A stretch of DNA of 64,000 nt, taken from the NCBI RefSeq assembly GCF_031127835.1, contig NZ_JARXHX010000002.1, positions 186,001 through 250,000 on the forward strand, read 5' to 3'. Shown here piece after piece: positions 54,229-61,532 of the stretch. A program made the position numbers and the translations under genes. The stretch comes from Pelagicoccus sp. SDUM812002 (lineage in GTDB: Bacteria; Verrucomicrobiota; Verrucomicrobiia; Opitutales; Opitutaceae). The first letter of the stretch is position 1; each line of letters begins with the position of its first letter. The notes beneath the pieces are model-generated. The model was not told where the DNA came from and did no database searches. It was given only the letters and a program-made list of their open reading frames with translations.

Positions 54229-55002
54229 CTAGAAACTGTAACCGGCTGCTACCGCTTGATCTTCGAGGGCTTGGAAGGCGCTGAGCTCGAAGATTTCCTC
54301 TTTGTCGGCTTCGCTGACCTTTTCCATCTCCTCGGCGATGTACGCGGCACGCTGGCTCAAGCTTGCTTGAAGGCTTGCTTCGATTTGTTGTCGCTTGGCT
54401 GCGTATTCGTAGACGAGCGCTGCGAAATCCTCGGATGGAAGTTCACGGTGCTCGGGAGTGAGCTGCTCACGATCGAGCGTCTTGAGGGTGAGCTCTCCGG
54501 AGAGAATGAGTTCGATAAGGTCGCCGCGCCCGGAGATGGCTTTGCCCTTACCTGACTTGATGAGGCAGCTGCTGCGGGCGGCGATGGCGGCTTCGCTCAT
54601 GGAGGCGAGGAAGCTACGGTTTTTCTTTGCGTAGGTTTGTTCGCGAACAGAGCCGTAGGGAATGAAGGTCGCGTCGAGTTCTATGTTGAGTTCGTGGATG
54701 ACGTTGTCGCTGAGACGGTATACCTTCGTGACGTATTCCTCTCCCCGATCTCGTTAGCCAATGAGTCCAAATTTTATATTTGGGGTGGGTTTAGCGTCCT
54801 TCAGCTTGTCTGAGAACTGCCAGATCTTCTTCTTGGCTCCGTCTATGAGTCCGCTCATGGATCCGGTGGTATCCAGAACGAAGACGACTTCCGTGGTGGG
54901 CGCTTCGAATCCGACTGATTCTGTTTGGGCGAGGCAATATGGGGAGAGAACGACAAGGGTTGCCAAGGCTCCCTTCCGTATACGCACACTTAAGTCAGCC
55001 AT
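54229..55002 (-). pseudogene. Degraded von Willebrand factor A-domain protein
   Basis: From ATG 55002 a signal peptide (IRKGALATLVVLSPYCLAQ) leads into a vWA domain with the MIDAS motif (VVFVLDTTGSMSGLIDGAKK) and then IKFGLIG. There TAA (54754-54756) stands where the family has Tyr (the usual continuation is GLIGYRDRGxEYVT). The same frame continues RDRGEEYVTKVYRLSDNVIH and then jumps to what looks like the C-terminal part (ELDATFIPYGSVREQ, MSEAAIAARSSCLIKSG). The rest of the vWA domain, including the usual threonine and aspartate loops, seems missing. A nonsense change plus an in-frame deletion point to a decayed gene. It once was probably a secreted protein. Confidence 0.75.
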
Positions 55003-55105
55003 TTGGGTAGTGACTTTCGTGCTGCTGCTTGGTTCCGCGGTAAAATGAGCTCGAGATTGCATCTGAAGGCGGCTGCATTACGTAGTTCAAGCAACGCACG
55101 TTATT

Positions 55106-56098
55106 ATGAGATTCTCTACGATTGCCTTATCCCTTCTTCTTGTAGGGGCTCTAGCCTACGCGGGCTACCTGCAAACCGAACTCAGTCGCCTCAAAGTCTC
55201 TTTAACGGAAAGTCCGCCATCGTCAGCGGCTGCTAGTGTTGAGGCGGAGACGGAGCAGAGTCTCGCATCGGAAGATACCGTTGAGGAGGGTTCATCGGTA
55301 CCGTCAGCTTCGAAAGAAAGTGCGGCTTCTGTCGAGCAGGAGCCAGTTAGCGAAAGCCGCGATTTTCGTAGAGCCGAGCGAATGAAGCAAATGATGGCTG
55401 CCTTCGAGGATCCGGAAATGCGCATCGATATGATCGAGCGTCAGATGAATCGTGTAGACTCGCGCTATGCTGACTTTTTCAAGATGCTCGATTTGAGTAC
55501 CGAGGATTTGAATACGCTTAGGACATTGATGGCCGAGCGAGGCGTAATCGGCTGGGAAACCCGCATGAGATCGTTCGGAGCGGAAACTGACGAAGCGAAG
55601 GCGGATGTGCAGATCGCTAGGGAGTTGCAGCAAGAGATGCTTAAAGAGCAGATTACGATGCTTCTGGGGGAAGACGGAGCAGTCGCTTTGAAGGACTACT
55701 CTGATTCGCTGCCTTTCCGAGGGGAAGTAGAGGCTTTGGCTTCCAGTCTTAGCTTTACGAATACGCCTTTGAGCGAGGATCAAAGCGAAGCCCTTGTGGG
55801 GGCGATCCGCGATGTGTCCAATTCGTTTGAATACACGGTCGACCTCTCCCAGGTGCGTGGACGCGATGTTTCAGGCATCACACCCGCAAACATAGAGACT
55901 TTCTTTTATGAGAGAGCGGCGCGTGATGACTTGATTTTACAGGCGGCAGCTGAGACCTTGGGCGACGAGCAGCTAGCAGCTTACGCGGAACGACAGTTAG
56001 CGGAGCGCGAGCGCGACCGGCGTCAAATGGAGTTCATGCAGCAGAATCCAGGTGGGTTTGGCCGTGGCGGTCCTCGTGGTGGCGGACCGCGGCCGTAG
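55106..56098 (+). CDS. Secreted/anchored unknown protein with Gly-Arg-rich tail
   Basis: A 330-residue protein with an N-terminal anchor or signal (FSTIALSLLLVGALAYAGYL). A Ser/Glu-rich linker (about 30-90) and a helical body (about 95-300; DFFKMLDLSTEDLNTLRTLM, ARELQQEMLKEQITMLLGED, EALASSLSFTNTPLSEDQS, LGDEQLAAYAERQLAERERD) follow, ending in a Gly/Arg/Pro tail (FGRGGPRGGG). I do not recognise a named family; the Leu-rich LTxEQ-like helices resemble periplasmic stress or Spy-type helical proteins often seen in Opitutae. Divergent from the degraded vWA gene and convergent with pyrC. Confidence 0.75.
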   Translation: MRFSTIALSLLLVGALAYAGYLQTELSRLKVSLTESPPSSAAASVEAETEQSLASEDTVEEGSSVPSASKESAASVEQEPVSESRDFRRAERMKQMMAAFEDPEMRIDMIERQMNRVDSRYADFFKMLDLSTEDLNTLRTLMAERGVIGWETRMRSFGAETDEAKADVQIARELQQEMLKEQITMLLGEDGAVALKDYSDSLPFRGEVEALASSLSFTNTPLSEDQSEALVGAIRDVSNSFEYTVDLSQVRGRDVSGITPANIETFFYERAARDDLILQAAAETLGDEQLAAYAERQLAERERDRRQMEFMQQNPGGFGRGGPRGGGPRP

Positions 56099-56146
56099 CG
56101 GGCTAAAATTTGCGTAACGAGCGGGCTCCGACGGAGCAGCGCTCCT

Positions 56147-57445
56147 TTAGTCAGCTAGGATCTTTTGGCCGTCGAAGACGAGCTTTCCGGAGACGAAGGT
56201 TTTCTTGACCTTTCCTTTCAGCTCTCGGCCGATCCAAGGGGAGTTGCTGGACTTGCTGAAGAATTTCTTGAATTCTGGTGTCCAGGTTTCGTCGAGATCG
56301 AAGAGGGTTACGTCTGCGTCCGCTCCCTCGCTTAGCGTACCTTTTTTGAGTTTTAAGATCTCGGCTGGGCGATTGGTGAGTAGGCTGAGGGTGCCGAGCA
56401 GTGAGAGGCGTTCGGTGTGGTAGAGCTGTGCCAGGCTCACTGAGAGAGCGGTCTCTAGTCCGATGACGCCAAATGGTGCGTAGTCAAACTCGACATCTTT
56501 TTCGTAGTCGGTGTGAGGCGCGTGCCCGGTGGCAATGCAGTCGATGGTGCCGTCTTCGAGGGCTTCGATGAGTGAGAGGCGGTCTTCTTCCTCACGAAGA
56601 GGAGGGTTCATCTTGAAATTTGTATTGAAGCTTTCGATTTCCGAGTCGGTAAGGGCGAGGTGATGGGGAGTGACTTCGGCAGTGACATTGATGCCGCGGG
56701 CTTTGGCACGACGGATGATGTCGACGGCGGATTTGGAGCTGATGTGCTGGAGGTGGATATGAGCGCCCGTGTGCGTGGATAGAGTGATATCCCGGGCCAC
56801 GATTATGTCCTCCGCAGCTTTATGAAGTCCGCGCAGTCCTAGTTTCGTGGATACGAAACCTTCGTTCATGACGCCGTCGGCAGAGAGGGAATAGTCTTGG
56901 CAATGGTCGATGACGGGCATGTCGAACATATGCGCGTACTGAAGAGCTCGTCGCATGAGTCCAGCGTTTTGCACGCATTTGCCGCCGTCTGATATGGCGA
57001 CGATGCCCATGCGTGACAGGGAACCTGTGGGGGCGAGGGCTTCGCCGTCGCGTCCTACGGTGATGGTTCCGGTGGGGAAGACATTCACTACGCCTTCCTT
57101 GTCGACTATGTCTTTGATGAGCTGAACAGTGCCGGCGTTGTCGACTGCGGGCGAAGTGTTGGGCATGCAGACCACGGAAGTAAATCCGCCTGCTGCCGCG
57201 GCGGAGGTGCCGGAACGAATGGTTTCCTTATGTTTTTGACCGGGGACACGGAAATGGACGTGCAGGTCGACGAGCCCTGGGCAAACGACGAGGCCTTGGG
57301 CGTTTATCACCTCAGCTGTATCCAGAATGTCCTGATTGGGTTTGCTGGCGATCTTTCCGTCTACGATATATAGGTCGCCGATTTCATCTCGATTATTCTT
57401 CGGGTCGATGATGCGGCCGTTTTTTATGTGAGTGGCGTTGGGCAT
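56147..57445 (-). CDS. pyrC: Dihydroorotase-like protein with altered active-site residues
   Basis: A 432-residue class I dihydroorotase fold. Present: the first metal pair in VDLHVHFRVPGQKHKETI, CMPNTSPAVDN, the His in MPVIDHCQDYS and the His in HTGAHIHLQHISSKSA. Two positions that are Asp in active enzymes look changed: the family's SDDG reads SDGG (AISDGGKCVQN), and TDHAPH reads TGHAPH (IATGHAPHTDYEK). The second Asp is the catalytic base in known structures. It may therefore be weak or inactive, like the PyrC' partner that only supports PyrB assembly in pseudomonads. The nominal step is carbamoyl-aspartate to dihydroorotate. It is last in pyrR-pyrB-pyrC. Confidence 0.88.
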   Translation of the reverse strand: MPNATHIKNGRIIDPKNNRDEIGDLYIVDGKIASKPNQDILDTAEVINAQGLVVCPGLVDLHVHFRVPGQKHKETIRSGTSAAAAGGFTSVVCMPNTSPAVDNAGTVQLIKDIVDKEGVVNVFPTGTITVGRDGEALAPTGSLSRMGIVAISDGGKCVQNAGLMRRALQYAHMFDMPVIDHCQDYSLSADGVMNEGFVSTKLGLRGLHKAAEDIIVARDITLSTHTGAHIHLQHISSKSAVDIIRRAKARGINVTAEVTPHHLALTDSEIESFNTNFKMNPPLREEEDRLSLIEALEDGTIDCIATGHAPHTDYEKDVEFDYAPFGVIGLETALSVSLAQLYHTERLSLLGTLSLLTNRPAEILKLKKGTLSEGADADVTLFDLDETWTPEFKKFFSKSSNSPWIGRELKGKVKKTFVSGKLVFDGQKILAD

Positions 57446-57491
57446 TTACAAAGCGTGAGAGGTGGAGAGTAAGGAGTGAGCTTGCGGGTCA

Positions 57492-58430
57492 CTAGGCGAT
57501 GGCGGCTTCGGCAGATCCTCCGTTGCAGAGGTAGAGGGCGGCCATGCGGACGGCGAGGCCGTTGGTGACTTGTTCGAGGATTACTGACTGGGATGAGTCG
57601 GCGAGGTCGGAGTCGATCTCGACTCCGCGATTGATGGGGCCGGGGTGCATGATAATGGCGTCTTTTTTGAGCCAAGAGAAGCGGTCTGCATTGAGCCCGA
57701 ACATGCTGGTATACTCGTTGAGCGAGGGGAAGGCGGAGGCGTTTTGGCGCTCGTGCTGTATTCGCAGGAGCATGACAGCGTCCTTGTCGGCGAGAGCGGA
57801 CTTGAGATGGTGGGAAACTTTTACGCCGAGGCGTTCGAATTCTTTTGGGACGAGGGTGGATGGACCCACTAGAGTGACTTCGGCTCCGAGCTTAGTCATG
57901 GCCCAGATGTTGGATCGGGCCACACGTGAGTAGAGGATGTCACCGAGAATAGCGATCTTGCGGCCGCGCAGGTCTCCCCATTTATCGCGAAGGGTGAAGC
58001 AGTCGAGCAGGGCTTGGGTGGGGTGCTCGTGGGCGCCGTCACCTGCATTGAGGACCGGGATATCCAGGATCTTGGCTATGTAGCCCGCTGAGCCGGGGGC
58101 GGAGTGGCGGATAATAATGATATCGGCGGCGAGGGCGCGGATGTTTTCTACGGTGTCCCGCAGGGTTTCTCCTTTGGCGGTGCTGGAGGTTTTCATGTCC
58201 AGCGAGGTGACGTCAGCGGAGAGGCGCTTGGCAGCCATTTCGAAGGCGACGCGGGTTCGTGTGGAGTTTTCGAAGAAGAGGTTGACCACATTCTTGCCGC
58301 GTAGGGCAGGAGTCTTAGCCGTCTTGCGGCCGAGTACTTTTTTAAAGGCGTCAGCGGTTTCGAAGAGGGTATTGATCTCGTCGACGGAGAGTTCTTCGAT
58401 GGAGATTAGGTCTTTGCGGTTCCAGGACAC
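57492..58430 (-). CDS. pyrB: Aspartate carbamoyltransferase catalytic chain
   Basis: A 312-residue enzyme. The carbamoyl-phosphate site is NLFFENSTRTRVAFEMAAKR, followed by KGETLRDTVENIRALAADI, IIRHSAPGSAG, NAGDGAHEHPTQALLDCFTL and, at the end, IMHPGPINRGVEIDSDLADS, the aspartate-loop region. It makes carbamoyl-aspartate for pyrimidine synthesis. No PyrI regulatory chain is visible. It lies 39 bp after pyrR and 46 bp before pyrC, a compact operon order like that of many Gram-negative and Gram-positive bacteria. Confidence 0.96.
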   Translation of the reverse strand: MSWNRKDLISIEELSVDEINTLFETADAFKKVLGRKTAKTPALRGKNVVNLFFENSTRTRVAFEMAAKRLSADVTSLDMKTSSTAKGETLRDTVENIRALAADIIIIRHSAPGSAGYIAKILDIPVLNAGDGAHEHPTQALLDCFTLRDKWGDLRGRKIAILGDILYSRVARSNIWAMTKLGAEVTLVGPSTLVPKEFERLGVKVSHHLKSALADKDAVMLLRIQHERQNASAFPSLNEYTSMFGLNADRFSWLKKDAIIMHPGPINRGVEIDSDLADSSQSVILEQVTNGLAVRMAALYLCNGGSAEAAIA

Positions 58431-58469
58431 AGGCGGGAATGAGTGAGTGGTGTGGAGTGCTAGAGGCTC

Positions 58470-59006
58470 TTAAGCTTCGATGATTTCGATTCGGTATTTT
58501 TCGGTGGAGTGGGGGTCGAGTCTGACTTCGACTTTTTGCTCGGGAGTGGTTTCCTCGACGAGGCCGGCGTAGTTTGCGGCGAAAGGGAGGCGGCGGTTAC
58601 CGCGGTCGACCAGTACGGCCAGTTCGACTTGGTAGGGGCGGCCGATGGTAAGGACTTCTGCGATGGCAGCCCTCACCGTACGGCCGGAAAATAGGACATC
58701 GTCGACCAAGATGATGGTGGAATCTTCGGGGTCGGTCGCCATGTGGGTGGCTTGGACTTCCTTGGTTATGGGGTGCTGCCCGATGTCGTCTCGGTGAAAG
58801 GATATGTCGATAACCGCCTTTGGGATGGAACTGCCGAGGCGTTTGGCGAGTGCGTTTTCGAGGAGGCTACAGAGGATTATGCCTCCATTTGCTATGCCAG
58901 CGAGCACGAGGTTGTCGGCCTTTGGGTGGGCAGCTGCGATAGCGTCGGCCATGGATTCTATGGCTGCGGATATCTCGGCTGATTCAATAGTCTTTTTGAC
59001 GAGCAC
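58470..59006 (-). CDS. pyrR: Pyrimidine regulator / uracil phosphoribosyltransferase PyrR
   Basis: A 178-residue PRT-fold protein. The PRPP loop is STIILVDDVLFSGRTVRAAI, and LVLAGIANGGIILCSLLENA and IDISFHRDDIGQHPITKEVQ fit PyrR. ELAVLVDRGNRRLPFAANYA is the C-terminal conserved block. PyrR binds pyr mRNA when UMP is high and also has weak uracil phosphoribosyltransferase activity. It is the first gene of the pyr operon. I could not define a complete PyrR-binding loop with alternative terminator in the 83-bp leader to the BLUF gene. Confidence 0.94.
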   Translation of the reverse strand: MLVKKTIESAEISAAIESMADAIAAAHPKADNLVLAGIANGGIILCSLLENALAKRLGSSIPKAVIDISFHRDDIGQHPITKEVQATHMATDPEDSTIILVDDVLFSGRTVRAAIAEVLTIGRPYQVELAVLVDRGNRRLPFAANYAGLVEETTPEQKVEVRLDPHSTEKYRIEIIEA

Positions 59007-59089
59007 GCTGCCACTTAGAGTGAGAGGCTCGACGGGGTAAAGAGGGAAATGCGAGAATGCGTTTCGCCCGCCTAGATTTGCGTGACCGG

Positions 59090-59515
59090 TTATCGGATGT
59101 TGCTGGCGAACGTGCCGATAAGGCGTTCTACATGGGAGCTGTCTGTTTGCAGGTCCTCGGGATCGAAGCTAAGGTTCAGGAACTCGTTGAAGCCTGGGAT
59201 CTTGTCAGTCTCCGGGTCGTTGAGGTTACGGAAGGCCATCGACCAATCGGGAAACTCGCGTTCTTCGATGTTTCGTTTGAATATCGTGAGGAAACCTCGG
59301 TGTCTCGGGTCGGCCTCGATTCGTTCCAGCGTCTCCTTGATGATTCGGCTTTCGCCTTCGAGGATTTGCAGGAAGTTGCCTGACTTGTAGAGGAGAAGTC
59401 CTGTGATGCCGCCGGATTGATTTTTGATGCGACTCTTAGTCAGTAAACTTATCAGGTCCTCTTTAGCGAAAGGGGTGCTGGCTGAGCTAGCATAGGCAAT
59501 TTGGACAAGTGACAT
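59090..59515 (-). CDS. Short BLUF-domain blue-light sensor (PixD-like)
   Basis: A 141-residue protein that is essentially only a BLUF domain. Flavin-site residues match PixD/Slr1694 almost number for number: Tyr8 (VQIAYASSAS), Asn32 (RIKNQSGGITGLLLY), Gln50 (GNFLQILEGE), Trp91 and Met93 (EFPDWSMAFRNL). The C-terminal two helices (FNEFLNLSFDPEDLQTDSS) resemble the PixD cap that mediates oligomers. It should bind FAD non-covalently and signal blue light to a partner. No GGDEF/EAL or PixE-like partner is adjacent. It sits upstream of pyrR on the same strand (gap 83 bp), which may be chance. Confidence 0.93.
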   Translation of the reverse strand: MSLVQIAYASSASTPFAKEDLISLLTKSRIKNQSGGITGLLLYKSGNFLQILEGESRIIKETLERIEADPRHRGFLTIFKRNIEEREFPDWSMAFRNLNDPETDKIPGFNEFLNLSFDPEDLQTDSSHVERLIGTFASNIR

Positions 59516-59592
59516 AGTGCATTATCTACGGAGAGGTTGAACCATAGAGCAAGCGGTGCATAGTAAAAATTTAGTAATCATTAGCTATTCGA

Positions 59593-60087
59593 TTAGTCGT
59601 CGGGGCGAAGGTCCTCACCGTCGTAGTAGTCGAGCGGCTCGGAGCGAAGAATCCGGCTCTTTGGTGACCGGACGAGCCATTTACCGCTGTCTGGATAGTG
59701 GCAGGATTCACCTAAGGGGTTATCAGCTACCACGGTGAGGATGAGATCCTCGTCGCCGTCGTTTATGAGTTGGTGCGGTTCTCCGGGCTTGAAGAGTAAC
59801 GCGTCTCCGCTACCGATTGACTCCCAGCCTTCCAAATGACGTACCTTTCCCGTCCCTGAAATAACATGATAAAACTCCCATTGAGCGCTGTGGGAGTGAA
59901 ACGGATACGGAATTCTCCCAAGTGGAACCCGCAAGATTTCCACGTCGAAGGGATGTCGCTTTTCAAGATCGGTGGAGTCGGAGACCCGCCCCAGTGCCTC
60001 AGAAATCTGTTTGCCCGCCCCTGCGAGCTTACCGGAAGGAGATGTCCAGCCGAACTCCTTTATCTAGTCGGTGTTTTCTATTTTCAC
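59593..60087 (-). pseudogene. Cupin-domain protein gene with an in-frame TAG
   Basis: The cupin fold is clear: PYPFHSHSAQWEFYHVISGT with the metal His, SGDALLFKPGEPHQLINDG and ADNPLGESCHYPDSGKWLV. Homologous sequence extends upstream of the first possible start (GTG 59943): KEFGWTSPSGKLAGAGKQIS is the expected N-terminal part of this family. Further up the frame reads GTG at 60087, six codons and TAG (60064-60066), then continues. So either the start is non-canonical or a nonsense change has hit codon 8. If only GTG 59943 is used, a 116-residue N-truncated cupin would be made. Function unknown; relatives are small metal cupins. Confidence 0.7.
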
Positions 60088-60393
60088 GATTGCGAAGGGG
60101 GAGCTGATTATCGAGAGGTGGGAAAAGGATTTAATGGAGCATTTTATATGGGGCTTCGCCAAAGCATTCACTCACGTATCAGACATGAAAAATAGCTCTC
60201 TTTCTGAATTTTGGATACAGGCTTTCTCTCATAAGGAGGGTCGTTTTTTGCGACGGGGTTTTCTAAAAAATTATCTCGGGTTGTTTGCGAGCACAGCCAC
60301 TGTTGCCGTTGGATGGTATCGTAATTTCACGAATCGTTAGAGATTCTGAAAGTATTTAATGACTGAATACAAACGACAAAGTGAGTAAGGGTT
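60088..60393. other. 306-bp region without a supported gene
   Basis: No coding frame with family resemblance is seen on either strand. A + strand frame at 60071-60340 has a poor start and no recognisable content. The bases are more AT-rich than the surroundings. No repeat or terminator stands out. Confidence 0.4.
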
Positions 60394-60810
60394 TCAATGA
60401 TCGGTGCCTTCGTAAATCCACATGGGCTGCGTATTTCCGGCCTGAACGAAGCCCAACTTCTCGTAGAATTCGATAGCTTTGCCGTCCGCGGTGAGCATGT
60501 GCATGTGAAAGTTGGCATAGCGAGACTTCAAGCGCTTCATGATTTCGCTGCCGATCCCTTGTCCTTGGTAGTCAGGATGAACGAGTAGGTGGGGATAGTA
60601 GACGACCAGATGCCCATCAGATATTGCGTTTCCGAGGCCGATGAGTCGATCGCCGCACCAAGCGCTGATAACGCTGTGCGAGCCTGCGAGGGCCGCTATC
60701 AAGGTTTCGGGAATTTCAGCAGAGGACCATTGGTTCGCGGTGTAAAGGGCTTGAACCCCTCCGACAGGGAGATGCTTTTCGGTTCGGTAGTGAATTGGAG
60801 TAGGGGCCAT
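60394..60810 (-). CDS. GNAT-family N-acetyltransferase
   Basis: A 138-residue protein of the short GNAT type. After strand pairs in VISAWCGDRLIGLGNAISDG it has LLVHPDYQGQGIGSEIMKRL, the acetyl-CoA pyrophosphate loop (Q/RxxGxG/A). NFHMHMLTADGKAIEFYEKL and GFVQAGNTQPMWIYE, the Tyr-containing end, follow. It transfers an acetyl group to an amine; the substrate is unknown. A second GNAT gene lies 9 bp upstream on the same strand, so the two are probably cotranscribed. Confidence 0.9.
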   Translation of the reverse strand: MAPTPIHYRTEKHLPVGGVQALYTANQWSSAEIPETLIAALAGSHSVISAWCGDRLIGLGNAISDGHLVVYYPHLLVHPDYQGQGIGSEIMKRLKSRYANFHMHMLTADGKAIEFYEKLGFVQAGNTQPMWIYEGTDH

Positions 60811-60819
60811 TTCTCTGGG

Positions 60820-61245
60820 TTACAAACTAGAGTCGGGAACGAGGCGTTTTCCCATGCTTATAACTGGGTCGATAGCGTAGCCTAGCTTTTCGTAAAACAG
60901 TCGCACCCCCTTGTTGCTGGAGCGGATTTGGAGATTGATTTTCGGACAGCCGGCTTCACTTAAGCTCTCTTCGGCGAAGCTCATCAGTTGTTCGGCGAAG
61001 CCTTTACCTCGCTGGGTAGGATCCACCGCCAGGTAGTTGATCCATCCGCGATGCCCCTCGTAACCGATCACGACGGAGGCGACCAGAGTTCCTCCTTCAA
61101 TGCCGACCACCAACCACTCTGGGTTTACTCGTAGCTTTCGCTCTATATCGCGATCCGGATGGTTGCGCGGGACGGTCAACCCGCAGTCGTTCCAAAGGCG
61201 GACGAGAGAGTCTCGGTCGTCGATGTGGTAGGGTCGGATCTTCAT
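60820..61245 (-). CDS. GNAT-family N-acetyltransferase (YpeA/RimI-like)
   Basis: A 141-residue acetyltransferase starting MKIRPYHIDDRDSLVRLWND. It has LVVGIEGGTLVASVVIGYEG, the acetyl-CoA loop in INYLAVDPTQRGKGFAEQLM, and INLQIRSSNKGVRLFYEKLG with the closing Tyr. The opening CGLTVPRNHPDRDIERKL resembles YpeA-type proteins, whose substrate is not established. It is first of two adjacent GNAT genes. Confidence 0.92.
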   Translation of the reverse strand: MKIRPYHIDDRDSLVRLWNDCGLTVPRNHPDRDIERKLRVNPEWLVVGIEGGTLVASVVIGYEGHRGWINYLAVDPTQRGKGFAEQLMSFAEESLSEAGCPKINLQIRSSNKGVRLFYEKLGYAIDPVISMGKRLVPDSSL

Positions 61246-61402
61246 GGGATGTCTCTTTTCACTACGAGCGCAGGCCTAAATAACAATCAGATTCTCAGCA
61301 ATGCCGTCTAGGTTAAGCGGAATCCAGCGCGGCGAGACCAATCCGAATCTAGCATGCAAGAGTTTGTGTCGAACGCGCGCCACCGAGCATGAGTTATCAA
61401 CA

Positions 61403-61467
61403 TTTATGTAACAGGTTTGTTACGGAGGTTCGGAACGTGTTACGCGCCGGTGACAAGATGGTTACGG
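61403..61467 (+). promoter_or_regulatory. Repeated GTTACG sites before the large TonB receptor
   Basis: GTTACGG (61419), GTTACGC (61439) and GTTACGG (61461) lie on the same strand 20 and 22 bp apart. A mirrored GTAAC at 61408 forms an inverted repeat with the first (GTAAC-AGGTTT-GTTAC). The two-turn spacing suggests a regulator binding one DNA face, 70-125 bp upstream of the ATG at 61533. The rest of 61246-61532 holds no gene. Confidence 0.45.
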
Positions 61468-61532
61468 GACCTCTTTGCCATTGAGATTTAAGGATGCATG
61501 GGAGTCTTTCTTGGCCTCAATCACATATCAAA

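Noticed and set aside
60071-60340. 89-codon + strand frame between the cupin and GNAT genes
   Set aside because: Poor start, overlap with the cupin N-terminus and no recognisable features; listed only as part of the gene-less region.
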